DNA of 32,749 bases, taken from positions 1 through 32,749 of the forward strand of contig JAFTYJ010000086.1 of NCBI GenBank assembly GCA_017464745.1. Direction: 5' to 3'. The first letter of the stretch is position 1. Each line of letters starts with the position of its first letter. The DNA is from Rikenellaceae bacterium. GTDB taxonomy: Bacteria > Bacteroidota > Bacteroidia > Bacteroidales > Rikenellaceae. Shown piece after piece: positions 9,394 through 16,762 of this stretch. Made by a program: the position numbers and the translations under genes. The notes under the pieces are model-generated. The model ran no database searches. It saw nothing but the letters and a program-made list of their open reading frames with translations, and had not been told where the DNA came from.

Positions 9394-9981
9394 CTACTTG
9401 CGGCGGTATTTGCCACCAAAGTCGCCGTTGTTGTAAATTTCGAGGTAGTAGACATCACCTTGACGGGTTGCTACGGCCGTCATAGATTCAGCGGCTAATG
9501 GAGTATCACTATCGTAGTAAAGCGACACCTTATTACCCGACACCTTATATACATAGTCCATACCATAGCGACCTTTCTTGCAAGTGCCATATTTAGAAAA
9601 CACCACGCTCTCATCGGCAATCTCCACAGGTTCCCATTCGCCGACAATACCTTCAACAAGGGAGAGGGTTACTACCTCGGCAGGCTGTTGCGGCTGCGTC
9701 TGAACATTGGTTTTGGGTGCAGGTGCTACGGTCGGACGCACGGGTTGCTCCACTTTGGTGGTGGATTTCTCAATGGGTTGGGGTGCAGCCGAAGCCTTGC
9801 TCTTTTGGGCCTTAGGTTTGCTTGACGATGCAGGCTGCGGTTCGGCTTTCGGCGCAGGAGCAACTTGCTCGGTGGGTGCGTTGTTAATGGTGATATATCC
9901 AGCATCAGCCAATTTGCCAATACCCCACGCCCAAACCAGCGAGGTCAGTAATACTATGAAAAGAAAACGCAGGAAACGCAT
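9394..9981 (-). CDS. Membrane-anchored protein of unknown function with a Pro/Ala/Lys-rich linker
   Basis: I do not recognise this 195-residue protein. Residues 4-23 form one hydrophobic helix after MRFLR, acting as an uncleaved anchor or signal peptide. Residues about 35-105 are a low-complexity linker rich in proline, alanine, lysine and glutamine, of the sort that spans periplasm or peptidoglycan. The remaining 90 residues look like a small beta-rich domain starting GIVGEWEPVEI and containing YVYKVSGNKVSLYY. The GEWE opening and alternating strands recall lipocalin-like stress domains, but this is only an impression. It is placed 24 bases after aroC and 29 bases before rarA, so it is cotranscribed, but neither neighbour explains its role. 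Confidence 0.75.
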   Translation of the reverse strand: MRFLRFLFIVLLTSLVWAWGIGKLADAGYITINNAPTEQVAPAPKAEPQPASSSKPKAQKSKASAAPQPIEKSTTKVEQPVRPTVAPAPKTNVQTQPQQPAEVVTLSLVEGIVGEWEPVEIADESVVFSKYGTCKKGRYGMDYVYKVSGNKVSLYYDSDTPLAAESMTAVATRQGDVYYLEIYNNGDFGGKYRRK

Positions 9982-10005
9982 TGTATCAGTTTTATTTTTA
10001 GGTTT

Positions 10006-10989
10006 TTACTTTTTGTTAATCAGCATTAAATCGGCCAAAGCAATAGCCACGGCACACTCAACAACCACACCCGCACGCAGGGCGATGCACGCATCGTGAC
10101 GACCACCAATCTCAAGTGTTTCGACCTGACCCGTAGCAAAGTTATAGGTTTGTTGTGCACGGCCAATGCTGGCAGTGGGTTTTACCGCAACGCGCACTAC
10201 AATCTCATTACCATTCGAGATACCACCCGCAATACCACCTGCGTGGTTAGTAGCGGTAGTGCCTTGCGCATCAATTATCATATCATTATGCTCGGAGCCT
10301 CTCATACGGGCACATTCGAAGCCCGCGCCAAATTCCACGCCTTTAACGGCCGGAACGGCAAACAGCGCGTGAGCCACAACACTCTCAACCGAGTCCCAAA
10401 ACGGCTCACCAACGCCCACAGGAACGCCCGTCACACGACACTCAATCACGCCTCCCACAGAATCGCCATCGGCCACAGCGTCAGCCACAATGCCATCCCA
10501 TTCGTCAGCACAGCGACTTCCTCCCAACTCTACAATTTGGGTTTGGAACGCTGCTGCGCCAAGGATTTTCTTGGCAACAACGCCTGCGGCTACCACTCCC
10601 AGGGTTAGTCGGCCCGAGAAATGTCCGCCACCTCGGGGGTCATTCCATCCGTCGAACTTCTGCGCACCCGTATAATCTGCGTGCGAGGGTCGAGGTTGGT
10701 TTTGCAGTTTGGTATAGTCGCCCGAGCGGGTGTTGCTATTACTGAAAAGTATAGTCAGTGGAGCGCCCGTGGTATGGCCTTGCCACACACCCGATACGAT
10801 TTGCGGCAGGTCGGCCTCGACTCTCGGTGTAGTTCCGAAACCACCACTCTTGCGGCGAGCCAAATCGGCCATCAAGTCACTCTCCGACAATTCGATACCT
10901 GCGGGCACACCATCCAATGTCACACCCACCGAAACGCCGTGCGACTCACCAAATATCGAAACTCTGAAAACTCGTCCAAAACTATTCAT
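10006..10989 (-). CDS. aroC: Chorismate synthase
   Basis: Catalyses the last shikimate step, 5-enolpyruvylshikimate-3-phosphate to chorismate, using reduced FMN. The 327-residue protein shows FGESHG at about 14-19, ELSESDLMADLARRKSGG, QPRPSHADYTG, DPRGGGHFSGRLT, and a C-terminal GRHDACIALRAG. It is somewhat shorter than the usual 350-360 residues, with trimming in internal loops and no missing signature. Its start overlaps the aroA 3' end by 8 bases, so the two successive enzymes are translationally coupled. Confidence 0.96.
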   Translation of the reverse strand: MNSFGRVFRVSIFGESHGVSVGVTLDGVPAGIELSESDLMADLARRKSGGFGTTPRVEADLPQIVSGVWQGHTTGAPLTILFSNSNTRSGDYTKLQNQPRPSHADYTGAQKFDGWNDPRGGGHFSGRLTLGVVAAGVVAKKILGAAAFQTQIVELGGSRCADEWDGIVADAVADGDSVGGVIECRVTGVPVGVGEPFWDSVESVVAHALFAVPAVKGVEFGAGFECARMRGSEHNDMIIDAQGTTATNHAGGIAGGISNGNEIVVRVAVKPTASIGRAQQTYNFATGQVETLEIGGRHDACIALRAGVVVECAVAIALADLMLINKK

Positions 10990-12232
10990 AAACGGTTATT
11001 TTGTCGTAATCTTCCCAAAAATCCTTATAAGATTTGCTGACACACTCGGCACCAGTAATGGTTACCTCGTCAGTTGCATTGAGTGCCAACACTGCCAATG
11101 TCATAGCAATGCGGTGGTCGCCGTGACTATTCACAGTTCCACCACAAGGTACTCCGCCACGAATACGCATCACATTAGGCTCGGTAATGTCGATTTCGAT
11201 TCCCAACTTACCAAACTCCGAAGCGATGGTTTCGGCACGATTACTCTCTTTGCTTTGCAGGCGGTTAGTACCCGTAATCACACTCTCACCCTCGCAGTTG
11301 GCTGCCAATGTGGCAAGTGCAGGAAAAAGGTCGGGACAATCCGTAGCGTCAAATTCAAAGGCTTTGAGCGGACGGCTTGCTATGTGTATGGAGTCGTCGG
11401 CCGTGGTGATTCCGGCACCCGCATCAGTCAGCGCATCAAGTATAGCCTTGTCGGCCTGCAATGACAGAGGATTGAGGTTGTGTAATGTGATTTCGCCGGC
11501 AACAGCACCCGCTACAAGCAAGCACGAAGCACCGCTCCAATCGCCCTCAATCTTATAATCTACCGCTTGATACTCTTGGCCGCCACTCACAAAAAACTCT
11601 TTGTAGTCACGATGAGCAATATCGACACCAAAACTTGCGGCGGTCGAGATTGTCATATCTATATAAGGTTTGCTATTGAGTGTATTTACATAAATCACCG
11701 TATCCTCGGCAGCGCAGGGCAGGGCAGTGAGCAGGCCGGTGATGAATTGCGAACTGACCGAGCCGTCAACTTCCACCTCTCCGCCATGCAAGGGACCTTT
11801 GACCGTAATAGGCAACACTTCGTCTTTGCAGTGCACTTCGACACCCAATTTTTCGAGCGGAGCAGTCATCATAGCAACGGGGCGACGCATAATCGAACCG
11901 TGCCCCGTAATGGTGATAGGTGAGTCACACAACGATGCAATGGGGGTGAATAATCGGGTTGAGAGTCCTGATTCTCCAATATTTAGCAGGTTGGCTCGCG
12001 GTGCAAGTCCTCCCGTTATTTGGTAGGTGTGAGTGTCGATTTGTTCAATTGTGGCTCCGAGTGTCTGAATAACATCAAGGGCCGCTTCGGTATCGTCGCA
12101 CAACTCCACACCTCGAAGGGTTGTAGTTCCCTTGGCAAGCAGTGCGGCAGCAATGGCTCTTTGGGCGTAGCTTTTTGAACTTGGCGGCGTAACGTTACCC
12201 GTTACCCGCCCACGTCTGACGGTTTTGTCCAT
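10982..12232 (-). CDS. aroA: 3-phosphoshikimate 1-carboxyvinyltransferase (EPSP synthase)
   Basis: Transfers the enolpyruvyl group of phosphoenolpyruvate to shikimate-3-phosphate, supplying the AroC substrate. The 416-residue protein has SSKSYAQR at residues 18-25, an internal QFITGLL, and the C-terminal HGDHRIAMT. The segment that reads LGNAGTAMR in enterobacterial enzymes is here NIGESGLSTR (84-93), so the loop around the phosphoenolpyruvate/glyphosate site differs. I believe this variant is common in Bacteroidota rather than damage. It begins 25 bases after lptB and overlaps aroC by 8 bases. Confidence 0.96.
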   Translation of the reverse strand: MDKTVRRGRVTGNVTPPSSKSYAQRAIAAALLAKGTTTLRGVELCDDTEAALDVIQTLGATIEQIDTHTYQITGGLAPRANLLNIGESGLSTRLFTPIASLCDSPITITGHGSIMRRPVAMMTAPLEKLGVEVHCKDEVLPITVKGPLHGGEVEVDGSVSSQFITGLLTALPCAAEDTVIYVNTLNSKPYIDMTISTAASFGVDIAHRDYKEFFVSGGQEYQAVDYKIEGDWSGASCLLVAGAVAGEITLHNLNPLSLQADKAILDALTDAGAGITTADDSIHIASRPLKAFEFDATDCPDLFPALATLAANCEGESVITGTNRLQSKESNRAETIASEFGKLGIEIDITEPNVMRIRGGVPCGGTVNSHGDHRIAMTLAVLALNATDEVTITGAECVSKSYKDFWEDYDKITVYE

Positions 12233-12257
12233 CTATTATATTTATATATGTATAGGG

Positions 12258-12995
12258 TTATTTCAATGTAAAGTCCTTGCCGAGGTACACCTCACGCACA
12301 CGCTCGTCGGCAGCCAACTCCTCAGCAGTACCCGCTTTGAGGATACGACCTTCGAACAACAGATAGGTGCGGTCGGTAATCGAAAGAGTCTCGCGCACGT
12401 TGTGGTCGGTGATGATGACTCCGATGTTGATACTTTTAAGTTTGCGTACAATGCTCTGAATCTCCTCCACTGCAATGGGGTCCACACCCGCAAACGGCTC
12501 ATCCAGCAAAATAAACTTGGGATTAATAGCCACGGCACGTGCAATCTCGGTACGACGACGCTCGCCACCCGACAATTGGTTACCCTTGCTTTTGCGCACC
12601 TTGCCCAAACTGAACTCCGAGATAAGTTCTTCCAAGCGTTGCTTTTGGTACTCCTTCGAGTAGTCGGTCATTTCGAGCACCGCGCGGATGTTATCTTCGA
12701 CACTCAGGTTGCGGAATACCGAAGCCTCCTGAGCAAGATAACCCACACCCATTTGGGCGCGTTTATATACCGGTTGCGTACTCAGGTCGGTGATTACACC
12801 ATCGTCGCCTTGAAGGTAGATACTACCCTCATTGGGCTTGATAAGTCCCACTATCATATAAAACGAGGTGGTTTTGCCCGCTCCGTTGGGGCCCAGCAAA
12901 CCCACTATCTCGCCTTGGTTCACTTCGATAGATACTTTATTTACGACCGTGCGCGACTTGTATTTTTTGACCAGGTCACGAGTGTATAATCTCAT
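12258..12995 (-). CDS. lptB: Lipopolysaccharide export ATPase LptB
   Basis: ATPase of the LptB2FG complex that drives lipopolysaccharide from the inner membrane onto the Lpt bridge. The 245-residue ABC protein has Walker A GPNGAGKT at 35-42, the LptB-typical [18 protein letters not shown] at about 85-102, signature LSGGERRR at 141-148, Walker [14 protein letters not shown] near 161-173, and switch histidine in TDHNVRE near 196-202. The Q-loop and FAGVDP motifs separate it from amino-acid-transport ATPases. It heads the minus-strand cluster with aroA and aroC, and is divergent from recQ. LptE, its outer-membrane partner, appears at 17994. Confidence 0.96.
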   Translation of the reverse strand: MRLYTRDLVKKYKSRTVVNKVSIEVNQGEIVGLLGPNGAGKTTSFYMIVGLIKPNEGSIYLQGDDGVITDLSTQPVYKRAQMGVGYLAQEASVFRNLSVEDNIRAVLEMTDYSKEYQKQRLEELISEFSLGKVRKSKGNQLSGGERRRTEIARAVAINPKFILLDEPFAGVDPIAVEEIQSIVRKLKSINIGVIITDHNVRETLSITDRTYLLFEGRILKAGTAEELAADERVREVYLGKDFTLK

Positions 12996-13014
12996 TTTTC
13001 AAAAATATTTTTCA

Positions 13015-13022
13015 CAAAGTTA
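13015..13022 (-). promoter_or_regulatory. Promoter -7 box for the lptB-aroA-aroC-...-rarA cluster
   Basis: The minus strand reads TAACTTTG, a full TAnnTTTG match, 19 bases upstream of the lptB start codon. No convincing -33 element is seen at the expected spacing. Confidence 0.55.
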
Positions 13023-13044
13023 GCGATTTTTCGAAAAAAAGCAC

Positions 13045-13052
13045 TATCTTTA
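13045..13052 (+). promoter_or_regulatory. Possible -7 box for recQ
   Basis: TATCTTTA matches seven of eight positions of TAnnTTTG considered with its free bases. A start point near 13058 would leave almost no leader for the ATG at 13064 but about 24 bases for the ATG at 13082. This favours the second ATG as the true recQ start. Confidence 0.4.
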
Positions 13053-13081
13053 TTCTGTAAAAAATGCGTAACCTCATTCTT

Positions 13082-15283
13082 ATGGCAACAAAACAGTGCT
13101 CGGATAAAGTGTTATACGATAAACTGAAAGAGTATTTCGGTTTCTCATCTTTCAAGGGTAACCAGGAGGCAGTTATCAAAAATCTGCTTTCCGGCAGGGA
13201 TACATTTGTGCTTATGCCCACCGGTGGCGGCAAGTCACTCTGCTACCAGTTGCCCGCGATGATTATGGATGGCGTGGCGATTGTTATCTCGCCGCTCATC
13301 GCACTGATGAAGAACCAGGTTGATGCTATGCGCGCATTCAGTACCGACGAAGGAGTGGCCCACTTCCTCAATTCGTCGCTGAACAAAACCGCCATCAATC
13401 AGGTTCGTGAGGACGTTTTGGCCGGCAAAACCAAACTTCTGTATTTTGCCCCCGAATCACTCACTAAAGAGGATAATATCGCATTTCTTCGCAAAATCAA
13501 GATTTCGTTCTTCGCTATCGACGAGGCGCACTGTATCTCGGAGTGGGGACACGATTTCCGCCCGGAGTATCGTCGTATCCGTCCTATTATTAATGATATT
13601 GGTAATGCGCCATTGATTGCGCTTACCGCTACGGCTACACCCAAGGTGCAGATGGATATCCAAAAGAACCTGGGAATGAACGATGCCACGGTATTCAAGT
13701 CATCGTTCAACCGCCCGAACCTCTATTATGAATTGCGCCCCAAAGTTGATGCCGAGCGCGAAATCATTCGTTACATCAAGACCAATGAGGGTAAATCGGG
13801 TATTATCTACTGCCTGAGCCGTAAGAAAGTGGAGGAGTTGGCCGAATTGTTGCGTGCCAACCATATCCGCGCCCACGCCTATCACGCAGGTATGGATGCA
13901 GCCACACGCGCCCAAAATCAAGACGATTTCCTTATGGAGAAGGTCGATGTAATTGTGGCAACCATTGCATTCGGTATGGGTATCGACAAACCCGACGTGC
14001 GCTATGTGATTCACTACGATATACCCAAGAGTTTGGAGGGCTACTACCAAGAGACAGGACGTGCCGGTCGTGATGGTGGCGAGGGTAAGTGTATCACTTT
14101 TTATAGTTATAAGGATATTCAGAAACTCGAAAAGTTTATGCAGGGTAAACCGGTTGCTGAGCAGGAAATCGGTAAACTGCTGCTACTCGAAACCGTGTCG
14201 TATGCCGAGTCATCGATGTGCCGCCGCCGTACACTGCTGCACTACTTCGGAGAGGAGTATACCGAGAGCAATTGCGGCAACTGCGACAACTGTCTGCATC
14301 CTAAACCAAAGATTGATGTCGCCAAAGATATGGTGCTGATGTTCGACGTATTAAGCAAGGTGGGGGATAAGTTCAAAATCGACTATCTGGTGAACGTTAT
14401 GTTGGGCAAGGTGACCGCTATGATTAAGAGTTATGGTCACAATAAGTGCGACTATTTTGGTTGTGGCGAGGGTCACGATGCCAAGTACTGGGGCGCTGTG
14501 ATTCGTCAGGCTCTGATTCAGGGTATGATTGACAAGAATATCGAAAACTACGGCCTTATTTCGATTAACGACAAAGGTCGCGCATTTATGAAAAAACCAC
14601 ACAAAGTGGAGATTACCCTCGACCATAACTACGACGCAGAACATAAAGAGGAACAAGCCGCTGCAAGTATGGGTAAGGGTGGGGCTGTTGCCGACGAAGA
14701 ACTCTACTCGATGCTCAAAGACCTGCGTAAAAAGGTGGCTCGCGAACACTCTCTGCCTCCGTTTGTAGTATTCCAAGATCCGTCGCTCGAAGATATGTCT
14801 AGCCAATATCCCATTACCATTGAGGAGTTGCAAAATATTCAAGGTGTGGGCGCAGGTAAGGCACAACGCTTTGGTGCACCGTTCATTAGTCTGATTAAGA
14901 CCTATGTCGAGGAGAAGGATATTATCCGTCCGCAGGATATGGTGGTCAAGAGTGTGGGTGGCAAGAGTGCTAATAAGATTTTTATCATCCAGAGCATTGA
15001 CCGCAAGATGGATTTCGAGGATATCGCCCGAGCCAAGGATTTGGACTTTGAGGAGTTGCTGACCGAAATCGAAACCATCGTCAATTCGGGTACCAAACTC
15101 AATATCTCGTACTACATCAACGAGTATATGGACGAGGATAAAGCCGAGGATATTTACGAATACTTCAAGGAGGATGCCGAAACCGACTCGCTGGCAGAGG
15201 CTGTCAACGAACTCGGACGCGAGTATACAGAGGAGGAAATTCGCCTGGTACGCATCAAATTTATCTGCGAACAAGGCAACTAA
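13082..15283 (+). CDS. recQ: ATP-dependent DNA helicase RecQ
   Basis: 3'-5' DNA helicase for recombination and fork repair. From the ATG at 13082 the protein has 733 residues; an in-frame ATG at 13064 is probably too close to the promoter. The core shows Walker A MPTGGGKS (about 45-52), DEAH with CISEWGHDFRPEY (about 147 on), and QETGRAGRDG (about 323-332). The zinc site uses four cysteines near 380, 398, 401 and 404. An RQC winged helix follows, then an HRDC domain (about 555-640). About 100 further residues form an acidic helical C-terminal extension resembling the helix-turn-helix tail seen in many Bacteroidota RecQ proteins. It is monocistronic, ending at a strong bidirectional terminator. 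Confidence 0.97.
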   Translation: MATKQCSDKVLYDKLKEYFGFSSFKGNQEAVIKNLLSGRDTFVLMPTGGGKSLCYQLPAMIMDGVAIVISPLIALMKNQVDAMRAFSTDEGVAHFLNSSLNKTAINQVREDVLAGKTKLLYFAPESLTKEDNIAFLRKIKISFFAIDEAHCISEWGHDFRPEYRRIRPIINDIGNAPLIALTATATPKVQMDIQKNLGMNDATVFKSSFNRPNLYYELRPKVDAEREIIRYIKTNEGKSGIIYCLSRKKVEELAELLRANHIRAHAYHAGMDAATRAQNQDDFLMEKVDVIVATIAFGMGIDKPDVRYVIHYDIPKSLEGYYQETGRAGRDGGEGKCITFYSYKDIQKLEKFMQGKPVAEQEIGKLLLLETVSYAESSMCRRRTLLHYFGEEYTESNCGNCDNCLHPKPKIDVAKDMVLMFDVLSKVGDKFKIDYLVNVMLGKVTAMIKSYGHNKCDYFGCGEGHDAKYWGAVIRQALIQGMIDKNIENYGLISINDKGRAFMKKPHKVEITLDHNYDAEHKEEQAAASMGKGGAVADEELYSMLKDLRKKVAREHSLPPFVVFQDPSLEDMSSQYPITIEELQNIQGVGAGKAQRFGAPFISLIKTYVEEKDIIRPQDMVVKSVGGKSANKIFIIQSIDRKMDFEDIARAKDLDFEELLTEIETIVNSGTKLNISYYINEYMDEDKAEDIYEYFKEDAETDSLAEAVNELGREYTEEEIRLVRIKFICEQGN

Positions 15284-15308
15284 ACCGTTTATTCAATAGA
15301 GTCACTCT

Positions 15309-15354
15309 AAACAATTAGTGCCGTGCAAGATGAGTTGCACGGCACTAATTGTTT
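15309..15354. terminator. Bidirectional terminator, 20-bp perfect stem
   Basis: Positions 15309-15328 and 15335-15354 are perfectly complementary over 20 bp with a six-base loop. The arms begin with AA and end with TT, so both strands finish in a short T-rich run. It sits between the convergent recQ and the membrane protein gene at 15372 and can stop both transcripts. Confidence 0.92.
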
Positions 15355-15371
15355 TCGAATGGATTAGACGA

Positions 15372-15977
15372 CTATCTGTCAGACGATTTGTAGTAGCATC
15401 CGATAGCAGGATAGAATAGTGTCCACACGATATAATACTGCACCAAGATTGCGAGATAAACTCCACTCGGAATTTGTACTGTCGAAGCCACAAAATTCCA
15501 CACAATCAGATTGAGTAGAGTCTCGTAAGCCGCAACCACCGACATAATCATCGCCCACGAACCGCTGCGGAATTGGGTGCTCAACCAAACAAGCCACACC
15601 ACAGCCCAAGCACTTGCGCCCATCGACACATTGCTGATTATTCCTGCGTTTGCGCCCCACCATTGAGCAAAAGCACCATCAGTCACCCCTGCAAAATAAC
15701 CACACACACGTACCACTGCCGATATTGCGGGCACAATGAGTATCATTGTCGCCGAAATCTTAACCGATTTTGAGGGCAACTTACTTGCAAGCATCAGCGC
15801 AAAATACACAACCTCACTCACACAAATTAAAACGCCCAAACAGGTTATTGCCACGCCCAATGCGGGAATACGCTCAATAACACCCAATCGCGTCAGGAAT
15901 GTATAGGGAAGATGTATGAGCGCGCATACTCCGAAAATTGCAGCAACTATGGCCGCCGATTTCTGTAAATTCTTCAT
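15372..15977 (-). CDS. Six-helix integral membrane protein of unknown function
   Basis: I do not recognise this 201-residue protein. It has six evenly spaced hydrophobic helices (about residues 7-28, 38-64, 73-95, 111-132, 139-162 and 170-193) with short loops, a basic N-terminus (MKNLQK) and no soluble domain. There are no obvious catalytic or metal-binding residues. It is transcribed alone from a promoter box 21 bases upstream, divergent from the HU-like protein gene, and ends at the terminator shared with recQ. Small six-helix proteins of this kind are often annotated only as hypothetical or DUF998-like; I cannot confirm that. Confidence 0.75.
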   Translation of the reverse strand: MKNLQKSAAIVAAIFGVCALIHLPYTFLTRLGVIERIPALGVAITCLGVLICVSEVVYFALMLASKLPSKSVKISATMILIVPAISAVVRVCGYFAGVTDGAFAQWWGANAGIISNVSMGASAWAVVWLVWLSTQFRSGSWAMIMSVVAAYETLLNLIVWNFVASTVQIPSGVYLAILVQYYIVWTLFYPAIGCYYKSSDR

Positions 15978-15997
15978 AGTCCAAGATTGTTATACCA

Positions 15998-16005
15998 CAA
16001 AGATA
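15998..16005 (-). promoter_or_regulatory. Promoter -7 box for the six-helix membrane protein gene
   Basis: The minus strand reads TATCTTTG, a full TAnnTTTG match, 20 bases upstream of the start codon. No -33 element is seen at ideal spacing. Confidence 0.5.
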
Positions 16006-16112
16006 CACTTTTTTTGGAATACAAACACATCGCAGCAGCCCCAAAAGCGGTCGAGAAAGGCTCTATTTTTACAAAATAGTGGTCGGGATTTTCGAAATTC
16101 GCATAAAAATAG

Positions 16113-16120
16113 TAATTTTG
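16113..16120 (+). promoter_or_regulatory. Promoter -7 box for the HU-like/sigma-54 regulator/lptE/secG cluster
   Basis: TAATTTTG is a full TAnnTTTG match, 18 bases upstream of the chosen start codon at 16139. It also argues against the upstream in-frame ATG at 16079, which lies before the promoter. Confidence 0.6.
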
Positions 16121-16138
16121 AGCCCCAAAGAAGATAGT

Positions 16139-16762
16139 ATGGTCAGTCGTGTAATTCAAAATCTGCTCAAAACCGAAAAGCGTGTAACGGTACCTGCGCT
16201 CGGCTCTTTTATGAGACGTGGCGATGACACTGTGGTATTTACGGATATGTTTAAGGACAACGATGGTGTGCTTACGCGTGCCATAGCCGAGGCTCAATCC
16301 GTAACCGAGTTGCAAGCCGCCGAGAGTATTTCGAAGTGGGTCAGCGAGGTGGAGAAGAACCTGACGGATAAAGGCTGCGCAGAGTTGAGTTTCGACCGTT
16401 TGCAACGTAATGACGACGGACGCGTGGTGTTTGTTATGAACAGCACCCCCGTGTCGCAACCCACGCAACCGACATCAGCACCCGTGGTTGAACAACCACA
16501 ACAGACTGCACCCCAACCAGAGGTCACTCACCCCGTTACTCCCGTAGAGGAAAAGCCGCAGACACCCATAAAGCCCCGTCCCGTTCCTCCTCGCGTAGCA
16601 CAACCCACACCTCGTCAGCGTGTGGAACGCCCCGCCGAGGTACGCAAACCCCAAAGGGATTGGGTATTGATAGCCGCCATTGCCGCGGCCGTCATCGCCT
16701 TGGCAGTTATGGCCTACGGAGTGATTAACAGCGACGTGACCTCCACCATAATTCTAGAATAA
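16139..16762 (+). CDS. Membrane-anchored HU-like (HU-CCDC81-type) domain protein
   Basis: A 207-residue protein in three parts. Residues 1-100 resemble the HU-CCDC81 bacterial domain of Bacteroidota: an opening helix, RVTVPALGSFMRR (compare the family's V-x-PGFG-x-F), NDGVLTRAIAEAQ, then a helix and a final beta pair. Residues 101-170 are rich in proline, glutamine and threonine. Residues 174-194 form one transmembrane helix, leaving about 13 residues outside. Relatives I know of usually continue into a periplasmic SPOR (peptidoglycan-binding) domain; here it is absent. The start at 16139 is chosen because the promoter box lies at 16113-16120. The stop codon is immediately followed by the ATG of the sigma-54 activator. 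Domain assignment is by eye and moderate; the function is unknown. Confidence 0.75.
   Translation: MVSRVIQNLLKTEKRVTVPALGSFMRRGDDTVVFTDMFKDNDGVLTRAIAEAQSVTELQAAESISKWVSEVEKNLTDKGCAELSFDRLQRNDDGRVVFVMNSTPVSQPTQPTSAPVVEQPQQTAPQPEVTHPVTPVEEKPQTPIKPRPVPPRVAQPTPRQRVERPAEVRKPQRDWVLIAAIAAAVIALAVMAYGVINSDVTSTIILE

Noticed and set aside
14351-15274. A 307-codon open frame antisense to recQ, and a similar one at 31221-32222 across plsC and parE
   Set aside because: Both lie opposite genes with intact motifs and show no domain of their own.
15309-15354. CRISPR-like or mobile-element repeat suggested by the long inverted repeat
   Set aside because: There is only one copy, with a terminator-like T run and convergent flanking genes; no transposase or target duplication is seen.
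16079-16138. Earlier in-frame ATG for the HU-like protein
   Set aside because: It lies upstream of the promoter box at 16113-16120, and the added residues are not family-like.
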